Shown here one piece after another: positions 36,200 to 46,355 of a stretch of DNA of 64,000 bases. A program made the translations under genes and the position numbers. The notes beneath the pieces were generated by a model. That model was not told the origin of the DNA. It did no database searches and saw nothing but the letters and a program-made list of their open reading frames with translations. This DNA is from Stachybotrys elegans (taxonomy: Eukaryota; Ascomycota; Sordariomycetes; Hypocreales; Stachybotryaceae): contig JAGPNK010000031.1 in NCBI GenBank assembly GCA_020746835.1, forward strand, positions 124,001 to 188,000, read 5' to 3'. Position 1 is the stretch's first letter, and each line of letters begins with the position of its first letter.

Positions 36200-36243
36200 T
36201 TCCGGAATAGACAGAAGTTGATTGGACAGTGCTCCGGCCGGCC
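36200..36243 (-). repeat. Family-1 CCAAT unit (copy F, inverted)
   Basis: On the minus strand: GGCCGGCCGGAGCACTG, TCCAATCAA, TATTCCGGAAC. About 80 bp further on the same strand is the satellite motif GCTGTAAGAGGAAAGG (36102-36120), also found beside other copies. Confidence 0.8.
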
Positions 36244-36385
36244 CCTCACTCATGGTTATCACGGTAGAGGGTTCACTCACCAGTGCGGATACTCCATACG
36301 GAACTGTTAGTTGGAGCCTGGGAGACTTGCTTGTCTCGGTTCTTTCCACACAAAAAGAGCAATTTTCGTCTCGGTGCAACTCTTT

Positions 36386-36813
36386 TCAGGAGACACATCT
36401 ATCTGCTATGTACTCTGTGAGTTGCAAGGCTTCGTCTGTACCAGGAATGCATCTGTACAATTGCTCTTCCGGGTCATCCGGGTCTTTACATGTCAGAGGT
36501 TCTGCCGGAGACCCGAAACTATGATGACAACCGATGCCTAGATGCTTATCGGGAAAAAAGCTTCTCCGTGCATGCCAGAAGGGATCGTTGAGTAGGTGCC
36601 TGGCTACTGCTGCCACAAGATCGAAGTGTTCGGTGAGTATTTTTATCTCATCTCGCCCATCAGCCTAGTAATGCAAGGTTAACGCTGCGGGACGCATTAG
36701 GTTCACATACATACAAGACAGCTTGCGCAAGGCGAATTGTTTACCCAGACCCAGTTGGGGCAGTTATGGGAGTAAAAGTACTTGCATCGGTACTTGTAAA
36801 AACCACCGCTCAT
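36386..36813 (-). CDS. Small spliced conserved-type protein with Cys-rich N-terminus
   Basis: Model: complement(join(36386..36664, 36715..36813)), 125 aa. The intron is 50 nt with GTATGT donor and TTACTAG acceptor, phase 0. Exon 1 reads MSGGFYKYRCKYFYSHNCPN then WVWVNNSPCASCL; C10, C18, C28 and C31 plus a His suggest metal binding. Exon 2 is a soluble region with scattered Cys (LTCKDPDDPEEQLYRC). The clean in-phase splice joining two coding-like frames supports a real gene. The family seems familiar as a fungal hypothetical protein, but no function is known to me. The chosen start is the first Met before the conserved block; the frame stays open further upstream. Confidence 0.68.
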
Positions 36814-38743
36814 GATTTCTGTGATAAGGACTAAGGCCGCGAAGCAAGTGCATGTTGATGGGAAGGTGCAGAACTCGGGACCCAAGCGAGAGGGTATTTA
36901 TAGTACGATGCCTCTATGCGGCCCTGGTGAGGAGCACTGGTTCATCTGCAGCTCCCCAAGCCAATCACTTTCTACCAAATGTAGCTGCAGCTTCGGGCTT
37001 ACCACCTTTGACTGAGGCATTTATTCCGTCTCTCAGACTGGTAGATGCGACCTGAGACCTGAGGTAGCACCCAACACTAAGAGGGGTAGATAAAGACGAG
37101 GAAACAGACGTCGAGGGCTTCGCGGGGTCGACCCGAGCAACTCATCGCCAGCATGGTAGCCAACGATAATTTGGCAGGGGCTTGCGGGCAAAGAGCATGA
37201 CCATGATTACTGCAGGGCAGAGCCACGGTATGTTGAGGGCAGAAATCCAGCGCAAACCCTCGGCTTGCATTTATGTTGGCCGCCATCCTTGTTGGATAGT
37301 GGCAGTTGAGGGGAGGGAAGGGTACTTGTCCCTGGCTCCCTGACCCCTCTCCCCCGCTCTATGCCCGTTCCTATTGGCCGTTTGCTTTACGATGATGCCA
37401 TGCTCCCTTCCCTCGCCGGCCTGTCAGTCAACTTCCGGCTGTGGAAAAACGGTTGGTGTAGCCCTTGCTTCGCTGTGCCGTCAGACAGGGAAGGGGCAGT
37501 AATATAAACAGGTCTTGAATGTAGAACAGCGACCGCAACAATGCAGTGGGGCAATGCACTACCAACAATGCCAGATGAGGAAGTGGATCTGTCGGTCGGT
37601 CCTATGGACCATCCCGTTGCGGTGGCACAGTTGCTCTCTGGGCACGTAATTAACGCCAAGGCGGGGGCAAGGGTAAGTGCGAGAGCGAGGACAGGCCGGC
37701 CGTCATCCGTAGTTCAAGTGCGAAGATCCTCCACCAGATCAATGTCAGCCTGAAGCCCTTGCTTCCGGCGGCAGTTGCAATACATGACATGTACAACCAG
37801 CCAATAACAGGATTCTCCCATTGCATGGACCGGTGTTCCTAGCTGTAAGAGGAAAGGTCAGAGGCTTGACCTCAAGACAGCACGCTCCATCGTCATCCTT
37901 CGGGTTGCCTCTCGGCTGCCTTCCGGGCATTCACTTTCAAATTGGCTAGGGGTGAACCGATGGGCAATTCTCTTCCGGTTTGGAAACTGCTGAGAAGTTA
38001 GACCCCCCGGCGGTCGTTGGCATGCGACGTGGACTGGCAGCCGTGCCGCCTGAATCACCTCATTGATGCCTCTCGCCACCTTGGCCACTTTAACTGGCTC
38101 GTGGGTTACGCATCCTCAGTCGCTCGCTCGTCTACCGGCCTTCTAGCTTCCACTGTCGGGTTCGAACGGGAGGAGTAGCTGGATAACGGACTGGGTCATA
38201 TTCTGCTCAGCGCCGTCTAAACAGCTGTTGTTATCAAGGGGTGTATCCAGCATGGCGTCAAGTTGGGGGTTGCATATCAAGTAGAGAGCTTGCAGTAATC
38301 TGTATTCCCAAGGCGTCTTTTGTATCCATGCTACAGCAACGATGCTGGTGTCACTAAACAAGCAAGGCATAGTGATAATAGAAATCTCCAAGAATATCAT
38401 TACGGTTATGCCCCGCGAGCACGTAGATTACATTATTACCAGTCAGCTTGCCGTCGTTACGATCCCAAATGCACCTTCACCGGGTCGACATACTGGGCCC
38501 TTAGTCACCCAGTTGAACTAGACTCTCATGTTCCCACTAAAGTCACCTCCTTCGCTTTTCCATCCATTGTATTTGCCGACGGAGTTTGGGGTTTGGCAGT
38601 TAGCAGTTGGATTGCGAGATTACAGATGTCAAGCTCCATCATCGTGCGCAAATGTTCCATATGGACGTGTAGAGGTTGAAGTCTGATTGCCGTCATACGG
38701 CGGGGCCGTTAGACTCCAAGAATATAACCTCCATCGACGAATA
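36814..38743. other. Intergenic stretch with repeat pieces
   Basis: It includes a family-3 copy (37666-37774) and a GCTGTAAGAGGAAAGG motif (37841-37859). A minus-strand 85-codon frame at 38143-38400 next to the MSH2-like gene is unassigned. Confidence 0.45.
37666..37774 (+). repeat. Repeat family 3 copy
   Basis: GGCAAGGGTAAGTGCGAGAGC-type head (about 37666), GGCCGTCAT (about 37697), and the tail CTGAAGCCCTTGCTTCCGGC ending GGCAG at 37774. The copy at 43701-43790 is collinear. Confidence 0.75.
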
Positions 38744-40213
38744 CTAGAGGGCGTTGGCTACATCCAGTCTCTCATCTCTGGCGAAGATGATATTGAAGAT
38801 TGGCATCTCGGCTTCTGAGCAGGGCACAAAGCAGCCGATCTGCGCCATCAAGGCAACAGCGCCAACCGCAAAAGGACAATCGACTCCTGTCCCGTCAAGT
38901 AAAATAAGCTTCCCTCTTTCCCATTTGGTATGTCCCGCGTCGCACCGTCCCGTTACGACTTTGCAGAGGCAATTTACGCCTTTCAGATGTAGTCCGCCGC
39001 CATTGCCTTCAGGATGGATTGTCGGAAAGCTGTAGCAACCACTAGGGGCGGTAGCAAAGCAGTGTGCCAGCGAGGTAACAACGTCAAGGTGTGCCAAAAG
39101 GAGTGATATCCTTTCGAGCACAGGGTAGTAAGATGAGGCGACACGGCAAAATTCAGGTAAATATGCCACGACCCAAAAGCCTTTCTTCTCCATCTCTCCA
39201 CTCAGATGCCACAATTCACTAAGACTGTCGAAAAGGCCCGAAAGATGTTTTCTGTATGCCTTGTCCAAAATCTCACGGTCTTCCTGTGTCGTTAGCCCCT
39301 CCAATGCTTCAGTCAATTTCTTCAGCTGAGACAGCAGCTTGAATATGTGCGAGACATATATCTTGTTCAACTCCTTTCCCTGGAGGCACCCGCTCAATGA
39401 ATACGGGTCAGGAGTATATGGAAGGAGGTTGCGTATCGTTTCCCTGAGATTTTCGTTGTAACAAAATATGGCGATAAGCTTCTGGCGCATTTTGATGTCT
39501 GCTCTGATCTTCAGAGGCTGCTTGAGCCATCTGGCCAACAATTGTCTGCCCATTTTCGTTTCACAACGGTCCAGCGTTTTATGTATGCTCATGGAGTCGC
39601 TGGTGTGTTCCGGAAAGACTCTCAAGGCTTTTAGTGTCTCGAAGTCAATGCTTGCAAGTGTATTCGGATCGTGTCGGTAGAAATTGTAGCCCCCTTCCGT
39701 GGAGGTATCGATCGGAATACCCAGGTGTTTGATGAGAGCTGCAGTAGGGCCCATAGCCAGCGGCTGGTTTGCTTGAGACGAACGCGCTGCTAGTTTATTG
39801 CGTCCGACGACGAGCCTGTCTAGAGTATCCTTGATGCCACTGGTTCCGAAATTATCGGCAGATCGCTTAGTTATGGTGACGCCGCATCTCTCAAGTACCC
39901 ACTGGAGCTGAACCAGCTCAGGATTGTCGATACCATCTACCTGATTGTCTTTTATCAGGCACTCTCGCACGTTGAGTTGGCTTAACAAGACCTGGAGAGC
40001 AGAGTAATGGTCATTGTCTAAAAATTCGCTGACTGCTAGCTCACGAATTTTGGGGTCAGCGAGGCACACGCCCACCCTCCTGGCACTGGTAGCTTCGATG
40101 ATTATATCGACGGCGAGAACCATGTAAGTCGGATCAGCCCAGCTACCCTGAATGTCCCCTACTTCTTGCAGATTTCCTAGGAAAGTTTGCTCAATGTAAT
40201 CTCTGCAGATCAT
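38744..40213 (-). CDS. Truncated MSH2-like MutS homolog, copy 1 (no Walker A)
   Basis: A 489-aa open frame. The N-terminus GNLQEVGDIQG ... LAVDIIIEATSARRVGVCL ... ELAVSEFLDNDHY matches the MSH2 connector domain. QPLAMGPTAALI and LLARWLKQPL match the core/lever region. SSYYPVLERISLLLAHLDVV and VALMAQIGCFVPCSEAEMP match the ATPase domain on each side of the nucleotide site. MSH2 pairs with MSH3 or MSH6 in mismatch recognition. Here the mismatch-binding N-terminal domain is absent or not found, the clamp region is shortened, GPNMGGKST is replaced by a segment with no GxxxxGKS/T, and the ATPase part ends before Walker B. It therefore cannot be a normal MutS ATPase. A short conserved frame at 40265-40456 may be an upstream exon: it ends at an AAG/GTACAC donor, and a splice to 40213 is in phase. 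The partner copy is at 48777. Confidence 0.82.
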   Translation of the reverse strand: MICRDYIEQTFLGNLQEVGDIQGSWADPTYMVLAVDIIIEATSARRVGVCLADPKIRELAVSEFLDNDHYSALQVLLSQLNVRECLIKDNQVDGIDNPELVQLQWVLERCGVTITKRSADNFGTSGIKDTLDRLVVGRNKLAARSSQANQPLAMGPTAALIKHLGIPIDTSTEGGYNFYRHDPNTLASIDFETLKALRVFPEHTSDSMSIHKTLDRCETKMGRQLLARWLKQPLKIRADIKMRQKLIAIFCYNENLRETIRNLLPYTPDPYSLSGCLQGKELNKIYVSHIFKLLSQLKKLTEALEGLTTQEDREILDKAYRKHLSGLFDSLSELWHLSGEMEKKGFWVVAYLPEFCRVASSYYPVLERISLLLAHLDVVTSLAHCFATAPSGCYSFPTIHPEGNGGGLHLKGVNCLCKVVTGRCDAGHTKWERGKLILLDGTGVDCPFAVGAVALMAQIGCFVPCSEAEMPIFNIIFARDERLDVANAL

Positions 40214-40264
40214 CTTACTTGAATCAGTTTAGGTGCTTTGCAGAGGGATGGACGGTGTGTGTAC

Positions 40265-40456
40265 CTTGCGTGTTTGACGCTTATTGGCATGCGAGCTCAG
40301 GACGAAGAGGCTCCGATCACACGATGCCTGGCCGTGTCGCTTTGGAAAGTCGCAGCTAGGAGGGCTCAGCGCCTCATCGATATTAGTATGGCCAAGGCAG
40401 CTGGCTATATAAGCGCACGCAAGAGCCGCATGCCCCCTATTCCTATTTCTCCCCAC
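40265..40456 (-). other. Possible 5' exon of MSH2-like copy 1
   Basis: The frame GHTNIDEALSPPSCDFPKRH ... SCDRSLFVLSSHANK ends at a GTACAC donor at 40264. The equivalent region of copy 2 (48549-48714) differs mainly by in-frame indels and third-base changes, which favours coding. No in-frame ATG is visible, so another exon or a non-AUG start would be needed. Confidence 0.4.
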
Positions 40457-42342
40457 TTGGATTCACGGTGGGGGCTAAGACTCTCCTACTCTCTTCTGAC
40501 AGTGTAACCCAAATGGTGTCCTCCCCATCCATATACATACTCAGCCTAGACCGGGTCTGACTGGCTCTTGGGTATGCTGGCAGGAATGGTTTCGAACATC
40601 ACGCTGCATGATCTAGGGCAATGGCAGGGTTTTGCCCCCTGCACATGACCATGGGGCATTGCCAGCTCACGGACAGCGGACAAGATGAAGCAAGGCCTAC
40701 CAAAGAAGTTGTCTATTTCTGCTCTCGGCCAGCCTCTGGCATGAATCAATCATATCCTCTTCATAGGTACACTGTACCTATAGAAATCTTGTGAGGGACG
40801 GCAAGGAAAGTATCCCATGCCTCTGCAGTCATTTCAGCAAACCCATTTGGCTGCTTCGTCGCGTCGGTGCCGCTACGTGCCCGCCAAAATGGCACAGACT
40901 AATTGCTATACCTCTGGAGTAATGTATCGAATCGGAGTAAGGCACCAAAGGAAGCACGAGCTTGGTGGAATATCGCGAGGCTGTTGTCAAGCGAGGAGAG
41001 CAAGTTGCTTCGGGAGGAACAGGATAATCAAGGGAGCGAGTGAGACCAATGTTGGAAGTGATCAAGATCGAATTCAAGTCATTTTTCTGCAATTGCCGCC
41101 GGAATCATGGGGTTTCGCGTTGATGTATCATCCCGGTTGAGCCTCCGTCCCTCGTCCCCTCGCCTCCCAGATAGCCGTCTACCTGCCTCGATGGCATCCA
41201 GACGGCCTGACTCATTCCCTGCATAGAGTATTGTTGGCCGCCGCAAATAATCGCCAGACCCTTGCTCTGTAATCACCCCCGCTAACCTCTGAACCAGAAA
41301 CAGCAAGTAGCCTTGGAGGCGGTCAAAGCGATTACCTGGGCGGAAGTGCTGCTCACAGACAGTAGAAGATAGCAGGTCCATTTCCTATGGAACTTGGATT
41401 GGGTCACCTGTACGGCTCAAGGATAGACCATGCACATTGCCACGACCCTCTTCCTCTTCCTGAAGCGAATCATCAGCATCCGATTAATGGATAGAGCCGA
41501 CCCCCCCCGGTCCGTCCACACCAGCACCTGCATATCTTTCCAGTTACAAGCCATGAACCAACTCAGCGTCCAGCGCCAATCATTTCAGTAACCCTTGCAC
41601 ATGCCAAGGCAACTTGTGCACACTGCTGATGGGGACCGGTAAGAAGGGGGTGGGCAGTGGCGTGGGAGTAGAGAGCTCGGGACGACTGTCCCTTGCTGCG
41701 CACCGACAAGGATGGCGTCAGCCATGGGAGACATATCACCAGTCAAAGGCATCTGGATGCATTGGGTATTTGTTTGAACAGAAGGAAAGAAGTGGTTCGG
41801 ACGGAAGGAGTAACTTTCAGGCCATTCAAGCACCGAGCCGAGCCATCTCGGAGCAGTTTTTTTCCTCCGGTTGACTCACCGCAGCATTCATCGGCTACTG
41901 GACTCTTACAACCAGATGACATTGCCAATATGTTGTTTGCGATGGGCCGCTGGTCGTGGTTGTCTTGCCCCTCCTACGTACGGTAGACTCATGGGCATAT
42001 GAGAGAGCTCACAAGGCCCGCCGTTTGCCTATGCGAAAGTCTTGCTGAGTCCATCCGTCAGATCGGCTCTAATAGATTTGAATTTGGGGGTGCCAGAAAA
42101 ATGGAGAGTGTCTGATATGAAGCTTGCTGCGCGCCGAAAATGTCCCGCGGGCTTAGCGCCGGACAGAAGTTGGCCAAAAAGGCTTCACGTCGCTTACTCT
42201 TTCTAGAAATAAGGGGGCATGTTGTTGCGCGCCCAGCTACTACGCCGAGCCGTGCTTCCCTGGCATCTCGCCATCGATTTCGGCTGCAGGCCAATGCAAC
42301 CCCTGGCCTCGACACTGGTCCGTGCCCTTCGCAGTTCAGGAC

Positions 42343-43161
42343 ATTCCGGAATATGCAACAGCTGATTGGACAGTGCTCCGGCCGGCTGCTCAGCGATTGG
42401 ACAGTGCTCCGGCTGGCTGATCATTGCATTCTCGAGGTTTGGCACTGAGCTTTGGCCATACTCAGTGTGGGTCGTCGGCGTCCTCAGCACGATGAAATGC
42501 AGTGCCAGACGACAGGCTGAGCCGTTATTCGGGGGTTCCGGGGCGCTTCCATTGGCTGTTCATGGTCATTCTTGCAATACCGGAAGCAGGGGACTTTGCC
42601 ACCCCTGACATTAACCATTCACTTTTCAAGCTGTCAGAGATCCCAGAATGCCAGCTTGCACCATCGGAGGATGTCCTATTGGGCATCCATGCAGTCTCTC
42701 GCGGCTGCAGGATGTAAAGGGTCGGAGCGATTGCTAATAATAGGGAGAGACAGTCTGTCATATCCGCTGTTACGTTCATGGACACTGAGGCATCATCAGA
42801 CATGCGCACCATAACTGGCCAGTGGGATATGTGTGACAAGCAAGGCTCTACTCCATCGCCTTAGCCTCTGGTGGACGTCGTGGCTGCTGTACGAGTGATG
42901 AGGCTGAGCTAGTAAATCAGCGTCAAGCCACGCGGTTCCCTACTGCTGAGCAGCTGGCCGGAGCACCGTCCAATCGGTGAGCAGCCGGCCGGAGCACTGT
43001 CCAATCAGCTGTTACATATTCCGGGAACGCCATTTCATCGTGCTGACGCCGACGACCCACACTGAGTGTGGTCAAAGCTCAGTGCCAAACCTCTAGAATG
43101 CAATGATCAGCCAGCCGGGGCACTGTCCAATCGCTGAGCAGCCGGCCGGAGCACTGTCCAA
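42343..43161. mobile_element. Foldback element: about 131-134-bp inverted arms flanked by family-1 units
   Basis: The arm at 42366-42499 and the reverse complement of 43031-43161 match almost base for base through TTGGACAGTGCTCCGGCCGG, GCTGATCATTGCATTCT, GGTTTGGCACTGAGCTTTG, CTCAGTGTGGGTCGTCGGCG and CAGCACGATGAAATG. They differ by a 3-bp indel and a few substitutions. The spacer is about 531 bp without a supported ORF. Each arm contains two family-1 heads, and the left arm is preceded by a unit end (TTCCGGAATATG). A third pair of heads lies at 42951-43025. Confidence 0.75.
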
Positions 43162-43700
43162 CCTGCCTCTGTAAAGGGAAAGGTCCGGCTTCAAAACGCA
43201 ACCTGCAGCTAAATCAACGCCTAGCTGCAAGAGGAAAGGTCATTACCAGGGGTAGACTTGATTGTAAGACAACAACTCGGCGATCTCGACCATTATCGCC
43301 GTTCGGTTGGTTCTTTGCCTTGCCCTTTAGGGCAATTGGTATTTGGTCCTCAGTGTGGCACTATTCGAGCAACCCGACACCCTCCCCCGACGTTATGCGC
43401 GGCCACCAGCCTGCTATGTTGCCATAAAACTACACCGCCTGAACCAACAACATTACCACCTTGATATCTATGCAGTATCAAGAATATTTCCTCTACATCT
43501 AATCATCCACATTACGTCAGCCATTCCTGTCAAGGCAGCAACCAGCCAGATTAAAGATAGATCTGCTATCCCGCAATCTAATGCTGATCTTTACTCTAAA
43601 ACTTGCTTGTACTCGTGGTGCCCTTTGTGATCCTGGAGTGCAGGCAGATGGAGGAGGGGGTGGTTATAATACGCCTAGTCCAGTTTATGGCTGTATCGCC

Positions 43701-43790
43701 AGGGCAAGGGTAAGTGCAAGAGCAGGGGCCAGCCGTCATATGTGTCCCACCACACCAATATCAACCCGAAGCCCTTGCTTCCGGCGGCAG
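43701..43790 (+). repeat. Repeat family 3 copy
   Basis: GGGCAAGGGTAAGTGCAAGAG head, GCCGTCAT, ACCAATATCAACC, tail GAAGCCCTTGCTTCCGGC plus GGCAG. Collinear with 37666-37774. Confidence 0.75.
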
Positions 43791-44302
43791 GTCGATGGCA
43801 GGGGTAGCCTTGATTATCACCTTTCTGCTTGAACAGCGGCTTGCCTACCGGCCTAGGAAGTACCCTTGCCCTTACACCGATCCTAGGAATTTGGTTGGCT
43901 GCCTTGTCACCTCGAAGCTGCTACACGCGCCCACACACACCTCTCTGCAAGCATTGACGACTCAAGACCACAGGCATGGCGAGGGCACCGTGTTGAAGCC
44001 GGGGGCGGGCCGTAGCTACGAGCACGAGCATGGCACTCTCGTACCAGAATGCACTGGCTAATCTTCGTCTTGCTCGCCGAACTTATCTCTTACTTGCTGC
44101 CGACTGACCTGAGCTCTCTGTGGGGAATCTACAAAGGGTACTTCTTCTAACATGGCCAGGATCAGCGATTAGTGACGACTTATTCAACTGCTGCCTTTGA
44201 AATCGATACGTCATTCCTCTTCCCTTCGTTTCACGTCTCTACTGATATACTAGCTACCTTTTAACCTTGTTCACCCAGGCCACTCAACGCCGGCCTTCAA
44301 GC

Positions 44303-44504
44303 ATGCGCCGTCTTGCTCCATCGACGTACAGCTTGATCTCATCTTTGATTCAACCGATACTGCTCGACTACTTTTCTCCTCTTAGGGTATGTCGCCCTTA
44401 TTATCCCGTTGCTTGACCAAGCATGCTCTCTCCATTGCTCTTATGTTCCAATGCTAACATACGCCTATCATACTTTATGTAGGAGTGCTGTCGCTGCCAG
44501 TAAA
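44303..44504 (+). other. Possible spliced transcript of unknown content
   Basis: After a CT-rich leader an ATG at 44303 opens 28 codons to a GTATGT donor at 44387. The 96-nt intron has a TGCTAACAT branch site and a TTTATGTAG acceptor (44482). The spliced frame ends after six codons (ECCRCQ, stop at 44501-44503). The splice signals are strong but the product is tiny; it could be the 5' UTR or a lost first exon of the BAH-PHD gene. Confidence 0.25.
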
Positions 44505-45223
44505 CTTGGCTCAAGAGCATCCAGGAAACCACGCCTGCTTGGCCCTTCTGTCGAGGAGAGAGCAAAGGTTCGCCCGAATCGAATCGTTTGATATACATCC
44601 ATTGGCTACGAATTACGTGCAGCCCTCCGTTCGACCCATGGGCACCTGAGGCACTTGACGCCATAGCGAAGCCCGGGTGGCGGTAAAGAAGTACAATGAC
44701 TAGGTAGGTGCAGACGCCTACTGGCGCATTTGCATCACGGGCTCGGCGATGTATACTCGGCGGCGGCTGTCCGAGCCTTACTTCCTATGCCAACCTACCT
44801 TGGCTTTTCATCCTTATCGCTATGATAGCGCTGAATTAATATCATGATCACTAACAAAGGCGCAACACCAGGCCTACTCGTCTGATCCGGCATGGAGCGC
44901 GTAGGCGATATCGAAGGCCACGTCTACTATATGACAAGAAAGCCAGAAAAGCAACCAAGTACGGCCAGAATAGGTGCAAAGGGAAAGTCACCCGCCTGCA
45001 TAAAGCAAATACATATATCGGCAAAGGGCACCACGGAAAAAAGAAGCAGTTTCCCAGCCCTGAGAGAGCCACCATCGGCTGCTTCGAATATCTGCCCATT
45101 CCAGGTAACATTGGCAAGAATACTACTGCATTGTTCAATTCTTTCAAGGCCTGGCTTCGGACTTACTATGCTGGACAGCCCCTTAGCCAGAATCGCTTCG
45201 AAAATCAATGTCACGATATCCGA

Positions 45224-46355
45224 ATGAATAAGGAAGCTGAAGGGACTCTCCACTTGACTGGTAACCAAGGCCCTAGGCGAGCCACTACGCATAGCACGAA
45301 GCTTACCAATCACCTGGCTCCATCTATTCACTGTTCTTCTGCCAAGCCAGTCAATGATACGCCCATATATTTGGTTCCAGAACGGCTAGATCGTGACGAA
45401 GCTCCCGAGGTGGAAGCCGTCAGGCTTGCTTCATGGTGGGAGAGCATGATCAAGTGTGACCATGCCGCTACTGAAGATTTCGTTATGGTCTACAATGCCC
45501 ATAACAATCGTATCAGGATAGCCCAGATACTGGAGATACGTGCTGCCGATGGACGTGAGCTCTATGCTCTAGTCGCCTGGATGCTCAGCCCCGACAATCT
45601 TCCCGAAAACACTATTTGCGGCAAGTCATTCATCGAGGGTCGCCAGTCGTATCACGGCAATCAAGAGCTGATCTGCTCTAACCAAGGTATACCATTCCGC
45701 ACCCTGTCGGACCCATTACATAACAACTCACTTCTTCATCTTTCAGGGGGTATTGTCCATCTCGCTAGGCTTCGCAGCCAAATATGTGTCAAGCATCTGG
45801 ATGAGTTAGGTGGCTTCCGACCTGAGCCCCATCAATGGTACTGGCGACAGAAGTTCGATTGCTTTACCCGGGAGCTTTCTGTAAGAGTTGGCGAGACATT
45901 GATACAGACTTGAGGCTAATGTCTGTGACCAGCACATAAAGACAGTGTGTACTTGCAATACCCCGGCGAACCCGGAAAAGATACTCATTGGATGCTCAAA
46001 CGTGGAGTGCGGGGAATGGATGCATTACCGGTGCCTGTTCGACGACATGTTGACTCGACTTGGGGGGGAGGAGATAAATGGCAAACATCTGCAAGATAGA
46101 ATTGTCAACGGAGATATCAGGATCTCTGGCAACGTCGAGCAAGCCAGCATGCCGCTGTCGGACGGCAGCACTCTCTACGGGACCAATTTCTCGATATTGG
46201 ATGACATGGGTAGCCCCGCCGAAAACTATTTTGTGGCAACACTTAACCTCGTATCCAGCCCTGCTCATTGGAGGATTACCTATTGGAATGGTATCCGGAT
46301 CCAGACAGACACAGTTCCATGCTTGTGCTTGTTGTGCGGACAGGCTATTCCATAG
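45224..46355 (+). CDS. BAH-PHD domain protein
   Basis: Model: join(45224..45686, 45747..45880, 45933..46355), 339 aa. The first intron (60 nt, GTATAC ... TTTCAG) keeps the frame either way, but removing it restores the BAH block ELICSNQGGIVHLARL. The second is 52 nt (GTAAGA ... ACCAG). The BAH domain spans about residues 65-170 (FVMVYNAHNNRIRIAQILEI, LYALVAWMLSPDNLP, SFIEGRQSYHGNQELICSN). A PHD-type zinc finger follows (VCTCNTPANPEKILIGC, CGEWMHYRC), with the last Cys pair displaced to the C-terminus (CLCLLC). BAH-PHD proteins read chromatin marks; Neurospora EPR-1 of this class acts in H3K27me3-linked silencing. The displaced final pair and short length suggest a diverged paralog. The start Met at 45224 is the first in frame. 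Confidence 0.83.

Larger units (their letters stand above)
33160..36385. other. Stretch with only weak coding signals
   Basis: It contains the candidate exon at 33888 and a family-1 unit at 36200-36243. A minus-strand 121-codon frame (34805-35170, starting MDQLIGREVAADVNFEVFDD) has a coding-like composition, but no partner exon splices to it in phase. Nothing else is supported. Confidence 0.4.
40457..44302. other. Gene-free stretch with the foldback repeat
   Basis: The inverted-repeat element (42343-43161), a GCTGCAAGAGGAAAGG motif (43221-43241) and a family-3 copy (43701-43790) lie here. Short ORFs are antisense or repeat-born. The last 100 bp are CT-rich and leader-like. Confidence 0.5.

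Noticed and set aside
42343..43161. Repeated CCAAT units as a CRISPR-like array
   Set aside because: Units are inverted, unevenly spaced and eukaryotic in context; no cas genes.
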